Numbered from the stretch's first letter, positions 16,060-27,990 are shown. The stretch: 43,312 nucleotides of DNA from Alphaproteobacteria bacterium (GCA_030427685.1 JAUIBB010000003.1:1-43312); one strand, 5' to 3'. Made by a program: numbers and translations. Notes: generated by a model from the sequence alone, not told the origin.

Positions 16060-17040
16060 TTACATTACCCCTGCACGCAGGCAGTCATGGATATGCAAGA
16101 TACCCACGGGTTTTTTATCTGCCACCACAAACAGGCAGGTGATGGATTTGCTGTTCATGATCGACAGCGCTTCTGCTGCCAGAGTATCTGGCTGAATGGT
16201 AATGGGCGTGCGGTTCATGACATCAGCCGCCCGCTGATCCATCAGCCCGTCGCCCATGTTACGGCGCAAATCACCATCGGTAATAATGCCGGCCAACTCC
16301 CCTGCTGCATCCACGACTCCGGCACAGCCAAAACGCTTGGCAGTCATGGTCAGGATGGCCTCCTGCATTTTCAGCGTATCCGCTACAAGCGGAAGCTCTT
16401 CTTCGCCATGCATCAGGTTCGCGACACGTAGGAATTGGGTGCCAAGCTTGCCGCCAGGGTGATATGTCCCAAAATTCTCGCGTGAAAAGCCTTTATACTC
16501 CATCAGCGCCACGGCCAACGCGTCACCAAACGCCAGCATCATCGTGGTAGAGGTCGTTGGCGCACCAACGGGTGATGCCTCCGGCACCTCGGGCAGCACA
16601 ATGGCAATGTCCGCAGCCTCAACCAGGAGCGAGGTTTTACGGCGCACCAACGCCACCAATGTCACCGAAAAGCGGCGCGTATAGGCGATAACATCGCGCA
16701 GCTCATGCGTTTCACCGGAATTGGAAAGGCACAGCACCAGATCATCCGGCGTAATCATGCCAAGGTCCCCATGGCTGGCTTCAGACGGATGCACAAAGTA
16801 AGCGGGCGTGCCTGTTGAAGCGAGGGTCGCCGCAATCTTACGGCCAATATGCCCCGATTTTCCCATACCGCTGATGATCACGCGCCCCTTCAGCCCGGCA
16901 ATTTTCTCGACCAGCGTAATAAAACGATCATCCAGCGCCGCGGCGATGGCGTTCAGCCCCTCGACCTCACGCGCGATGGTATCACGGGCAACGGCTAGCA
17001 ATTGGTCGGCCGGAGGTATGTTCTGTGCGTTTTTGATCAT
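16060..17040 (-). CDS. kdsD: D-arabinose-5-phosphate isomerase (KpsF/GutQ)
   Basis: KdsD makes arabinose 5-phosphate from ribulose 5-phosphate, the first step to the KDO sugar of LPS. The 326-aa protein has an N-terminal SIS sugar-isomerase domain with VIISGMGKSGHIGRKIA near residues 54-70 and HPSEASHGDLGM near 83-94, followed by two CBS domains from about residue 200 to the end. Length and order are normal. KdsA, which uses the product, is encoded in the same window at 19580-20416. The gene starts 2 bases after the RNase D-like gene and ends 2 bases before lptC. Confidence 0.96.
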   Translation of the reverse strand: MIKNAQNIPPADQLLAVARDTIAREVEGLNAIAAALDDRFITLVEKIAGLKGRVIISGMGKSGHIGRKIAATLASTGTPAYFVHPSEASHGDLGMITPDDLVLCLSNSGETHELRDVIAYTRRFSVTLVALVRRKTSLLVEAADIAIVLPEVPEASPVGAPTTSTTMMLAFGDALAVALMEYKGFSRENFGTYHPGGKLGTQFLRVANLMHGEEELPLVADTLKMQEAILTMTAKRFGCAGVVDAAGELAGIITDGDLRRNMGDGLMDQRAADVMNRTPITIQPDTLAAEALSIMNSKSITCLFVVADKKPVGILHIHDCLRAGVM

Positions 17041-17042
17041 GA

Positions 17043-17654
17043 TTAATGCGCAAAAATATCAATTTCCGGCCATCCGACGAGGTCAAGCTCGGCACGGGCT
17101 GGAAGGAAGTCAAAACAGGCTTGTGCCAGCTCTGTTCGCCCCTCACGCGCCAGCATCACGTTCAGCTTTTCGCGTAGCTGGTGAAGGTAGCGCACGTCTG
17201 AGGCCGCATATTCCTGCTGCTCAGGCGTTAAAGTTACCTGCCCCCAATCTGAGCTTTGCTGCTGTTTGGAGACATCTACCTGAATCAACTCGCGGCATAG
17301 CTCCTTAAAACCGTGACGGTCAGTGAAGGTACGTGTCAGACGTGAAGCAATCTTGGTACAGTAAACAGGCCCGGCCACAACCCCCAAATAACGTTTGATG
17401 ATGGCCACATCAAACCGGGCAAAATGGTAGAGCTTTGTCTTACTTGGGTCTGCCAATAGTTTCTTCAGATTGGGCGCATCGTACTGGCCGGGCAGAAACT
17501 GCACCAGATGCTCGTCCCCTTCTCCGTCGGAAAGCTGGATCAGGCATAGGCGGTCACGGTGATTGTTGAGCCCCATGGCTTCCGTATCAACGGCGATATC
17601 GCCCTTAAACGTAACCGATGCCGGTAAATCACCAATATGAAAATGGATTGCGAT
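17043..17654 (-). CDS. RNase D-like 3'-5' exonuclease, apparent ATC start codon
   Basis: This is a DEDD-family exonuclease of the short form (about 205 aa) found next to lptC/kdsD in alphaproteobacteria. The first ATG (17576) would remove the catalytic Exo I motif. Reading in frame upstream restores IAVDTEAMGLN, with D23 and E25, and the family N-terminus ending in HIGDLP. No ATG, GTG, TTG or CTG occurs between there and the in-frame TAG stop, but an AGGAGG lies at 17660-17665, exactly 5 bases before an ATC at 17652-17654. From that codon the protein is 203 aa. Later motifs KLYHFARFD and YAASDVRYL (Exo II and III) are intact. The ATC start is an inference from the sequence. Confidence 0.88.
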   Translation of the reverse strand: MAIHFHIGDLPASVTFKGDIAVDTEAMGLNNHRDRLCLIQLSDGEGDEHLVQFLPGQYDAPNLKKLLADPSKTKLYHFARFDVAIIKRYLGVVAGPVYCTKIASRLTRTFTDRHGFKELCRELIQVDVSKQQQSSDWGQVTLTPEQQEYAASDVRYLHQLREKLNVMLAREGRTELAQACFDFLPARAELDLVGWPEIDIFAH

Positions 17655-17659
17655 GGTCG

Positions 17660-17665
17660 CCTCCT
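17660..17665 (-). promoter_or_regulatory. Perfect Shine-Dalgarno that decides the ATC start
   Basis: AGGAGG on the minus strand, fully complementary to the 16S rRNA tail, spaced five bases from ATC at 17652-17654. It is 83 bases from the first ATG, too far to serve it. Confidence 0.75.
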
Positions 17666-17725
17666 CTGGTTGGTCACCCTAAGCAGCAAGGCTACCGGAT
17701 GACACACTCTTTTAAACTTGCGGCA

Positions 17726-17741
17726 GACTGCCACAGCAGTC
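17726..17741 (-). terminator. Possible terminator hairpin after eno
   Basis: GACTGC and GCAGTC arms with a four-base loop lie just downstream of the eno stop (17767). The minus strand continues into GTTTAAAAG rather than a clean U-run, so this is a weak call. Confidence 0.3.
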
Positions 17742-17766
17742 GGGCAATCACAAACAATTTTCACCG

Positions 17767-19047
<1,281 letters not shown>

Positions 19048-19070
19048 TTATGAAACAACCGTCCCCGACT

Positions 19071-19098
19071 GTTTAAGAGCAGCGAGAATAGGCGTCAA
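19071..19098 (-). promoter_or_regulatory. Putative eno promoter
   Basis: On the minus strand TTGACG (19093-19098) and TTAAAC (19071-19076) are spaced 16 bases apart in the gap between the DUF805 gene and eno. A small dyad, GTGC and GCAC, lies directly upstream. Confidence 0.4.
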
Positions 19099-19110
19099 GT
19101 GCGCGTGCAC

Positions 19111-19497
19111 TTATTGTGCTGTCGCCAGCGGATCTGCCCCGAAGCGATTGTCACCTTCGGTTCCCTTGGTGCAATGCCAGATAATTAACACAATCGCGCC
19201 AATGACAGGAATCGTGGCAATCAGCAACCACCAGCCACTACGGTTAATATCATGCAGCCGCCGAACGCTGAGCGCAATCGTGGGTAAGAAAACAAGCAGC
19301 AAGAAGCTAAGTTCGACTGGCCCGGACTGGTGATCGGGCGTCATCGTTCCACCCGCAAGGAAATTATCAATATTGACGCAAACCAGATTGAGAAGAATAT
19401 AGAATAATATCCAGTACCAGTAGGCTGACCGCGGTGCGCGCCCCTTGATGGTAACATATTGCCTAAAGCCAGATACAATTGCCGGAAAAAATTGCAT
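19111..19497 (-). CDS. DUF805 family inner-membrane protein
   Basis: The 128-aa product has the DUF805 hallmarks: an N-terminal FRQYVTIKGRAPRSAYWYW motif (the GR.sRxeyW element), then membrane helices at about 28-45, 60-80 and 90-110, and the VRRLHDINRSGWW motif (RRLHDxgrSgWw) between helices. DUF805 proteins are small membrane proteins without a settled function. I start at ATG 19497 because GAGGG lies about 5 bases upstream and the family N-terminus begins there; the frame is open 20 codons further but without support. It is transcribed with eno or kdsA, and separates these two usual neighbours. Confidence 0.88.
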   Translation of the reverse strand: MQFFPAIVSGFRQYVTIKGRAPRSAYWYWILFYILLNLVCVNIDNFLAGGTMTPDHQSGPVELSFLLLVFLPTIALSVRRLHDINRSGWWLLIATIPVIGAIVLIIWHCTKGTEGDNRFGADPLATAQ

Positions 19498-19579
19498 GGA
19501 TCCCTCGTGAACCAATGAAGCTGCCTCATTAGGCAGGAAAGACCCAGCCTTCGTCAACGCCTAAGCATCGCGCGCTGGC

Positions 19580-22083
<2,504 letters not shown>

Positions 22084-22123
22084 CTACCGTACCCCTTTAA
22101 TGACTCTGTTATTCTCTTAACTT

Positions 22124-22144
22124 CCCGAACAGGTTCGGGTTTTT
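22124..22144 (+). terminator. Hairpin with U-run on the plus strand, upstream of pyrG
   Basis: Arms CCCGAAC (22124-22130) and GTTCGGG (22133-22139) with a two-base loop, followed by TTTTT (22140-22144) on the plus strand. The genes on both sides run on minus, so as a terminator it would act only on antisense transcripts. On minus it is a leader hairpin of pyrG. Confidence 0.5.
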
Positions 22145-22197
22145 ATTCACGAATGCCTTGCCGAATCAAACCGGCGGCACCTTCCCACTGATACCGC

Positions 22198-22629
22198 TTA
22201 CTTCTTATGCGCTGCTTTGTTGCTGCCAGAAGTACCGGAATGCGTGCTGGATGACTTAGCAGGCGCAGCATCTGCATTTGGCACCGCGGGTGCTGCTGGC
22301 GTTTCTGCTGCGTCTTCTGTTTTCCCGATGGCTGGTACCACAGCTTCAGACCCAGCGTCCTGCGATTCAGCCTGTGCCAATGTATCCACAAGCGAATCAT
22401 GGCCATGCCGTGAAGCCAGAATCGAAAGCACCAGCGAGTTAATAATAAACAGCGCCGCCAGAATTGCCGTGGTGCGGGTCAACAGGTTAGCGGTCGAACG
22501 CCCGGACAGCAGATTGGATCCGCCACCGCCGCCAAGACCGAAGCCATCCGTTTCCGATCGCTGCAATAATACCATCCCAATCAGGGCTGCAGCGATGATG
22601 ACGTGTACTACCAATAAAACCTGTTCCAT
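22198..22629 (-). CDS. secG: Preprotein translocase subunit SecG
   Basis: SecG is the small membrane subunit of the SecYEG protein channel. Two helices are visible, at about residues 3-22 (VLLVVHVIIAAALIGMVLLQ) and 50-70. Between them is the conserved glycine-rich loop (DGFGLGGGGGSNLL) followed by RTTAILAALF. At 143 aa it is longer than E. coli SecG because of an Ala/Pro/Ser-rich low-complexity tail ending in His and Lys. Such tails are common in alphaproteobacteria. It lies between tpiA (12 bases upstream) and pyrG. Confidence 0.93.
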   Translation of the reverse strand: MEQVLLVVHVIIAAALIGMVLLQRSETDGFGLGGGGGSNLLSGRSTANLLTRTTAILAALFIINSLVLSILASRHGHDSLVDTLAQAESQDAGSEAVVPAIGKTEDAAETPAAPAVPNADAAPAKSSSTHSGTSGSNKAAHKK

Positions 22630-22641
22630 TGTCTTCCTTTA

Positions 22642-23376
22642 CTAAGCGCCCAGAGCAGCGCGGATAATGCTGTGCATGCTTGCCACCTCAAGGCTGGCAC
22701 CGCCAATCAATGCGCCGGAGACCTCTGGTAAGCCCAGTATTTCCTTAGCGTTTTTAGCGTTCACCGAGCCTCCATACAGCACCGAAGTTTCACTGCCAAG
22801 CACTGATTTAATATGCTGGTGAACCGCTCCTATTTCTTCCAGCGTAGGCGTCAGGCCACTACCAATTGCCCAGATCGGCTCGTAGGCAATCAAGGCGCCC
22901 GCTGCCACGAAGGGGGCCAACAGGGTCAGTTGCTGGTCCAGTGTCGCCAGCGTTGTTTTTTGTTGGTAGCTGGCAAGGCTTTCTCCCACGCACAGCACCG
23001 GCACCATCTTCGTCGCAAGCGCTGCAGCCGCCTTCGCTGCAACGGCATCATCACTTTCGCCCATCGCACGCCGCTCGGAATGCCCAAGGATTACATAACG
23101 CGCGCCGCTGTCGGCCAGCATGGGAGCACTGATTTCGCCGGTAAAAGCACCGGCTGGCTCGGCATGACAGGTTTGTCCACCCAATTGCAGCCGTGTATTC
23201 TGTGGAAGCATATGTGACGCGACCGCCAAATACGGCGCTGGAGGGCAATAGACGACATTAAGCGAAAGTGGTGCCTGCCCCGCAAGCGCTGCAAGCGCAT
23301 AGGTGTAATCGCGCACCGATTGTGCATTTCCATTCATTTTCCAATTGGCAATCAGCCATGTTCTACCTGTTTTCAT
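22642..23376 (-). CDS. tpiA: Triosephosphate isomerase
   Basis: TpiA interconverts dihydroxyacetone phosphate and glyceraldehyde 3-phosphate. The 244-aa protein has the N-K-His-Glu active-site set: ANWKMNG at residues 11-17, YVILGHSERR with His near 95, and AYEPIWAIGSG with Glu near 165, followed by the phosphate loop LYGGSVN. I use ATG 23376; the frame continues two codons to a TTG. No ribosome site is visible, and the predicted promoter would start transcription only about 3 bases before the ATG, so the mRNA may be leaderless. It heads the tpiA-secG-pyrG-kdsA block and is divergent from ppiD. Confidence 0.96.
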   Translation of the reverse strand: MKTGRTWLIANWKMNGNAQSVRDYTYALAALAGQAPLSLNVVYCPPAPYLAVASHMLPQNTRLQLGGQTCHAEPAGAFTGEISAPMLADSGARYVILGHSERRAMGESDDAVAAKAAAALATKMVPVLCVGESLASYQQKTTLATLDQQLTLLAPFVAAGALIAYEPIWAIGSGLTPTLEEIGAVHQHIKSVLGSETSVLYGGSVNAKNAKEILGLPEVSGALIGGASLEVASMHSIIRAALGA

Positions 23377-23385
23377 GGGCAAAGC

Positions 23386-23413
23386 ATTATCGTGCCCAGG
23401 CCACCCTCGTCAA
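23386..23413 (-). promoter_or_regulatory. tpiA promoter (possible leaderless start)
   Basis: On minus, TTGACG (23408-23413) and GATAAT (23386-23391) are 16 bases apart, each one base from consensus. The start point would be near 23379, almost at the tpiA ATG (23376). Confidence 0.6.
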
Positions 23414-23417
23414 CCCT

Positions 23418-23446
23418 TTGACAAAAGGGGAAGCGTTCCGTACACC
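23418..23446 (+). promoter_or_regulatory. ppiD promoter
   Basis: A perfect TTGACA (23418-23423) and TACACC (23441-23446) are 17 bases apart, 41 bases before the ATG at 23487. Its -35 lies only 4 bases from the -35 of the divergent tpiA promoter; together they form the dyad GTCAA-CCCT-TTGAC. Confidence 0.5.
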
Positions 23447-23486
23447 TTTGCCCATTCCACCTCTTCATACTCGCACGAGCCCCATT

Positions 23487-25106
23487 ATGATGAATTCCAT
23501 GCGCAACTTCTCCTCCGGCATCATCTCTAAAATACTGATGTTACTTCTAGTTGTTAGCTTTGCCATGTGGGGGGTCGGCGATATGATTCGCGGTGGCGGC
23601 GTCAATTATGCCGCCAAAGTCGGTGCTGAGCGTATCAGCATCGCAACTTTTCAGCGACAGCGCGCACAAGTGGCGCGCCAAATTCAGGCCCTGGGAATGG
23701 GCGATGTGGATGCATCTGCGCTGGATGCCAGCATCTTGCGTCAACTGGTACAGCAGGAACTGATTGTACTCGCCTTGCATGACCTGCATTTTTACGTGAA
23801 CGATGTGCTGCTTGGACAGGTACTGAAGCAAGAACCTGCCTTCCTGAATCCAGATGGAAGCTTTAGCGCGCAGCGTTTTCGCAGCATCCTGCAATCACAG
23901 CAACTCAGCGAGGCCGAAGCGTTGGAGCAACTAAAGGCAGAGCGTGCATCACGCTTCTTGGTTGCCAGCATGGATATGCGCGATGTCGTGCCACCACTGG
24001 CAGTGCGTAATCTGGCTGCTACCACTGCTCAGGAAATGCGGGATGCATGGGTTGTGACGATTGCTCCGGTTGCCGCGCCCCATACAATTGACTCCAACGC
24101 CTTACAGGCATTCTATGAGAGCAATAAGGCGATCCTTTATATGGCTCCTGAGACGCGTGTGCTGGATTATGTCACGGTAAAGCCAAAACAGATTGAAGCG
24201 CTGATCGACCAGAACATCACCGATGAAATGCTTGAAGCAGCTGCCGTTCAACAGCCTAAAGCCAGCAAAGCCGAGCTACGGACTCGCCTGCGCGGCGAAC
24301 AGCGCGAACGCACCCTGCATGACCTACAGGGTGTAATTGATGATGCCCTTGCTGCCGGCATGAAACTGGAAGAAGCGTTGAAGAAAGCAGGCATTTCTGC
24401 CCCGATGCACACTCTGAAGGCAACGGAAGCACTTGCTAAAACCAGCACGGATGATGTCATCCAAACCGTCGCAGAACAGGGGTTCATGCTGACAGAAGGG
24501 GAAACCTCTGGCCTGATGATTACCCCGAAAGGCGCCCCGGTTATCCTTTATGTTTCTGCGGTGCAGCCTGCGGCGGCACAGCCTTATGAAACAGTTAAAA
24601 ACGATGTCACTACCCGTGTCCGCGAACAACAGCGCCGTGAAGCTACCCGTGCACGCATGCAGGAGGTGCGCGAAGCTCTCGGCAAACTGGTCGCCGAGAA
24701 TAAGCAGGACCTGCGTGGCACCCAATGGCAGTCGGTGCTTAAACGCTTCCACCTGACTGCTAAACGGGTCAACCACCTCTCCCGCCCATCGGATGAAGCA
24801 AAGCCAACAGGCAAAGAGGTGATTCCGACTTCCTTGCGTCAGGCAATTTTTGAGCATGAGCCGGGCAACATCGCAGGCCCATTGACGCTCGAAAATGGCG
24901 GCCAGATGATTGCTATCGTCACCGAGATTCATCGCCCTTCAGCGGCACAACTGACACTAGATCAAAAACTCACTGACACACTTTCGGAGCAACTAAACCA
25001 AACGGTGCAAATGCGTGCCTTTGCGCGATTTGCACGACAGCATCCGGTCGTTATCAATCCGCAACTGCTCTCAGCAGATGGCGCACCTACTGAAGCAACT
25101 CCGTGA
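23487..25106 (+). CDS. PpiD/SurA-N family membrane chaperone, parvulin core not evident
   Basis: The 539-aa product begins MMNSMRNFSSGIISKILMLL, the typical PpiD start with one membrane helix at about 16-34. A periplasmic SurA-N-like region follows at about 40-190 (VGAERISIATFQRQRAQVAR, the DxxILRQLVQQELI motif). PpiD helps newly exported proteins fold at SecYEG. The region where the parvulin PPIase domain should be (about 225-320) lacks the usual GGDLG and phenylalanine-rich motifs. The protein is also shorter than typical PpiD (about 620 aa), so it may be only a chaperone. ATG 23487 is chosen because family homology starts there. It ends in a GTGA overlap with trpE. Confidence 0.85.
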   Translation: MMNSMRNFSSGIISKILMLLLVVSFAMWGVGDMIRGGGVNYAAKVGAERISIATFQRQRAQVARQIQALGMGDVDASALDASILRQLVQQELIVLALHDLHFYVNDVLLGQVLKQEPAFLNPDGSFSAQRFRSILQSQQLSEAEALEQLKAERASRFLVASMDMRDVVPPLAVRNLAATTAQEMRDAWVVTIAPVAAPHTIDSNALQAFYESNKAILYMAPETRVLDYVTVKPKQIEALIDQNITDEMLEAAAVQQPKASKAELRTRLRGEQRERTLHDLQGVIDDALAAGMKLEEALKKAGISAPMHTLKATEALAKTSTDDVIQTVAEQGFMLTEGETSGLMITPKGAPVILYVSAVQPAAAQPYETVKNDVTTRVREQQRREATRARMQEVREALGKLVAENKQDLRGTQWQSVLKRFHLTAKRVNHLSRPSDEAKPTGKEVIPTSLRQAIFEHEPGNIAGPLTLENGGQMIAIVTEIHRPSAAQLTLDQKLTDTLSEQLNQTVQMRAFARFARQHPVVINPQLLSADGAPTEATP

Positions 25107-26608
25107 CCGCCCTGCGCTTTAGTCCCTCCCGCGAGGAATTCTGCCGCACTCATGCCACAGGCAAGCCGCAGGTTGTGTTCGCCCGGAGAGTCTCGGATCT
25201 GGAAACACCTGTCTCTGCCATGCTTAAACTTCGGCAGCAGTTTCCCGCCCCCTCCTTTCTGCTGGAGTCTGTAGAGGGCGGCGAAACACGTGGCCGCTAT
25301 TCAATTATTGGCCTGATGCCAGACATGATGTGGCGCTGCTTTGGTAACCGCTCGGAAATTTCGACCAGCCCCCCCTTTACGCATGAGAGCTTTAGCCCAA
25401 GCTGGGACGATAGTATGAGCACCTTGCGCAGGCTGGTAGCCGAACACCGCATGGAGCTACCGGCTGATGTCCCTCCCATGGCCGCCGGACTGATCGGCTA
25501 TATGGGCTATGATATGGTGCGGCTGATGGAGCGCCTTCCCAGCAACAAACCAGATCCTATTGGCATCCCCGATGCCTGCTTTATCCGTCCACAATTGCAG
25601 CTGATTTTTGATGGTGTCGATGGCGTCGTCTACCTCGTCGCCGCGATCTGGGAAACGGCGGGTGATGCAAATGCCCTCTATGATGCAGCGGTCGCACGGA
25701 TTGAAACCATTGCTAATTGCCTGCAAGGCCCACTTGACCAACGCAATTACTACAAAGATATCCCAACTGAGGAGCGTGTCTTTACGCCGAACATGAGCGA
25801 AGAAGCGCATGCAGGCATGGTTGCGCGCGCTAAAGAATATATCGCCGCTGGCGATGTTTTCCAGGTTGTATTGGGACAGCGGTTTGAAAGCCCGTTTGCA
25901 CTTCCACCTTTTGCACTCTACCGGGCGCTGCGCCACCTTAACCCTTCGCCATTCCTGTTTCATCTCGACTTTGGCGGGTATGCGCTGGTGGGTTCCTCTC
26001 CGGAAATCCTTGTGCGACTGCGCGACAATACGGTTACTATCCGCCCCATCGCCGGGACCCGCCCTCGCGGAAAGAACGCAGCGGAAGACAAAGCGCTCGC
26101 CGCAGAGCTGCTGGCTGACCCTAAAGAATGCGCCGAGCATTTGATGCTGCTTGACCTTGGCCGCAACGATGTTGGCCGCGTTGCTGCCGCTGCACAGGTA
26201 CGCGTAACAGAGCATATGAAAATCGAGCATTACTCGCATGTCATGCATATCGTCAGCAATGTTGAGGGAACCCTCGCCCCGGAGCATGATGCGGTGGATG
26301 CCCTGATCGCAGGCTTTCCGGCTGGCACGGTTTCTGGCGCCCCCAAGATCCGCGCACTTGAAATTATTGACGCGCTGGAGCCAGTAAAGCGTAGCTATTA
26401 TGGAGGCTGCGTTGGCTATTTTGCAGCTGATGGCACCATGGATAGCTGCATCACCCTGCGCACAGCATTGGTGAAAGATGGCAAGGTCATCGTACAAGCC
26501 GGCGGTGGCATTGTCGCGGATTCAGACCCAAAAGCCGAATATCGGGAGTCCCTCAACAAAGCGAAAGCTGTGATGCGAGCTGCTGAAGAAGCAGGAAAAT
26601 TTGCCTAA
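25103..26608 (+). CDS. trpE: Anthranilate synthase component I
   Basis: TrpE converts chorismate to anthranilate with ammonia from TrpG. The 501-aa protein has the N-terminal regulatory region (LLESVEGGETRGRYSIIG near residues 51-68, including the conserved ES that binds tryptophan). The catalytic half follows: YIAAGDVFQVVLGQRF near 247, GSSPEIL near 296, PIAGTRPRG, the LLDLGRNDVGRV signature, and the late FPAGTVSGAPKIRA and GGGIVADSDPKAE motifs. The start is GTG 25103, overlapping the ppiD stop. Tryptophan genes trpG, trpD and trpC follow, with a lipoprotein gene in between. No leader peptide or attenuator is visible. Confidence 0.97.
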   Translation: MTALRFSPSREEFCRTHATGKPQVVFARRVSDLETPVSAMLKLRQQFPAPSFLLESVEGGETRGRYSIIGLMPDMMWRCFGNRSEISTSPPFTHESFSPSWDDSMSTLRRLVAEHRMELPADVPPMAAGLIGYMGYDMVRLMERLPSNKPDPIGIPDACFIRPQLQLIFDGVDGVVYLVAAIWETAGDANALYDAAVARIETIANCLQGPLDQRNYYKDIPTEERVFTPNMSEEAHAGMVARAKEYIAAGDVFQVVLGQRFESPFALPPFALYRALRHLNPSPFLFHLDFGGYALVGSSPEILVRLRDNTVTIRPIAGTRPRGKNAAEDKALAAELLADPKECAEHLMLLDLGRNDVGRVAAAAQVRVTEHMKIEHYSHVMHIVSNVEGTLAPEHDAVDALIAGFPAGTVSGAPKIRALEIIDALEPVKRSYYGGCVGYFAADGTMDSCITLRTALVKDGKVIVQAGGGIVADSDPKAEYRESLNKAKAVMRAAEEAGKFA

Positions 26609-26685
26609 CCTGCTTTTTTTGCCGCAATGCATGCACGAATTGCTGCGTCGCAACGCCGAATAGCTTAGAGTTCTCGCTGCTTTTT

Positions 26686-26694
26686 TGGTATAAT
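26686..26694 (+). promoter_or_regulatory. Extended -10 promoter before the lipoprotein gene
   Basis: TGGTATAAT at 26686-26694 matches the extended -10 consensus perfectly. The ATG at 26700 lies only 5 bases downstream, so transcription would start at or near the start codon; ATG 26709 (codon 4) is an alternative start. Confidence 0.6.
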
Positions 26695-26699
26695 TATCC

Positions 26700-27365
26700 A
26701 TGAAAGCCATGGCGCAACATTCGCAGTTTACACGTCCCATCTGTCACGTTGTTTTTCTCTGCATGACAACGATGCTGCTCAGCGCCTGCGGTAGCAGCTC
26801 CGATAAAATCACCTTCAGCTCTGAAAAAAGCGTGCACGATGCTGTCGATGCCGCCACCGGGCCACTGGATGACCTTAACGTCAAACAGATTGAAATTCCT
26901 CCGCTGCTTCAAAAGGTCGCGGAAGATCCTTATCGCTCCAAAAAACCAATCAAGTGCGAAGAGATTCGTAAAGAGCTGGCCGAACTTGAAGTGCTGCTTG
27001 GCCCCGACATTAAAGCCAAGGGCGTGAAGTATGCCTCGAATGAAAGCATTCTCTCAGATGTCCAGAATGTTGAAATACCCGACACCACCTCGATTGCCAA
27101 TAGCGGCATCGACCTTGCCCGTGGGCTGGTGATGGGTGCCATCCGCAGCCAGACCAACATCCTTCCTTTCCGCAGCATCATTCGCCGTATTACCGGCGCG
27201 AACCGGCACCAGCGCGAAGTAGAGGAAGCCTATTTCGCCGGCAAGCTCCGCCGCGCTTACCTCAAAGGCCTTGCCGAAAGCAGCTTTGGCAAGAAATGCC
27301 TCAGTAAACCGCTGGAGCTTCCCAAAAACGAAGAAGACTCCTCCTGGTTTGATTCCATCTTCTAA
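26700..27365 (+). CDS. Predicted lipoprotein, unknown function
   Basis: I do not recognise the family. The 221-aa product has a signal peptide with a lipobox LSAC at residues 27-30, so Cys30 would be lipidated and the protein anchored in a membrane facing the periplasm. The mature part is charged and mostly helical (KCEEIRKELAELEVLLGPDIK near 84-105). It contains a weakly hydrophobic, Gly-containing segment at about 135-155 (SGIDLARGLVMGAIR), then a basic stretch RHQREVEEAYFAGKLRRAYLKGL. Cys84 and Cys202 could form a disulfide. It lies between trpE and trpG, which are usually adjacent, and has its own promoter, so it is probably an inserted passenger rather than a tryptophan gene. Confidence 0.75.
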   Translation: MKAMAQHSQFTRPICHVVFLCMTTMLLSACGSSSDKITFSSEKSVHDAVDAATGPLDDLNVKQIEIPPLLQKVAEDPYRSKKPIKCEEIRKELAELEVLLGPDIKAKGVKYASNESILSDVQNVEIPDTTSIANSGIDLARGLVMGAIRSQTNILPFRSIIRRITGANRHQREVEEAYFAGKLRRAYLKGLAESSFGKKCLSKPLELPKNEEDSSWFDSIF

Positions 27366-27417
27366 AAAAAGTGGATTGCAGCTTCCGCTGCCAGCGTGAT
27401 GCTGATAAAGCATCCGC

Positions 27418-27990
27418 ATGAAATCCATCCTACTCATCGATAACTACGATAGCTTCACCTATAATCTGGTGCATTACCTTCAGGCACTTGGAGCCGAGGT
27501 TGAAGTGGTTCGTAACAATGCGCTGGATGTGCAGGCCGCCTTTGACCGAAAACCAAACGGCATCGTAATTTCCCCCGGCCCTGCTACACCAGATACCGCC
27601 GGCATCTGCCTTGAGCTGATTGCCCGAAATCAGGGAAAAATTCCGTTGCTTGGTGTATGCCTTGGCCATCAGTCGATTGGCCAGAGCTATGGCGGCAATG
27701 TGATTCGTGCGCCGCAAGTGATGCACGGAAAAACCAGCCAGATCCAACATACCGGAGAAGGAATTTTTGCTAACCTGCCATCACCTTTTACCGCCACACG
27801 TTACCACTCCCTGATTGTTGATCGCGCGACACTGCCGGACTGTCTTGACATCACAGCCGAAACGGAGGATGGCACTATCATGGGACTTGCCCACAAGACC
27901 CAGCCAGTATTCGGCGTACAGTTTCATCCGGAGAGCATTGCCTCCGAGCACGGGCATGACCTGCTGCGTAATTTTTTGATGGTTTTATGA
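27418..27990 (+). CDS. trpG: Anthranilate synthase component II (glutamine amidotransferase)
   Basis: TrpG supplies ammonia from glutamine to TrpE. The 190-aa class I amidotransferase has the N-terminal [17 protein letters not shown] motif, the SPGPATP loop, the catalytic Cys in [11 protein letters not shown] near residue 80, and the His-Glu in QFHPESI near 168-174. All catalytic residues are present. The stop overlaps the trpD ATG (ATGA). In some bacteria the same protein also serves folate synthesis as PabA; with trpD directly after it, the tryptophan role is the natural reading. Confidence 0.96.
   Translation: MKSILLIDNYDSFTYNLVHYLQALGAEVEVVRNNALDVQAAFDRKPNGIVISPGPATPDTAGICLELIARNQGKIPLLGVCLGHQSIGQSYGGNVIRAPQVMHGKTSQIQHTGEGIFANLPSPFTATRYHSLIVDRATLPDCLDITAETEDGTIMGLAHKTQPVFGVQFHPESIASEHGHDLLRNFLMVL

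Noticed and set aside
23268-23486. ppiD start 73 codons upstream of the chosen ATG
   Set aside because: The extension would overlap tpiA and both promoters and has no family similarity.
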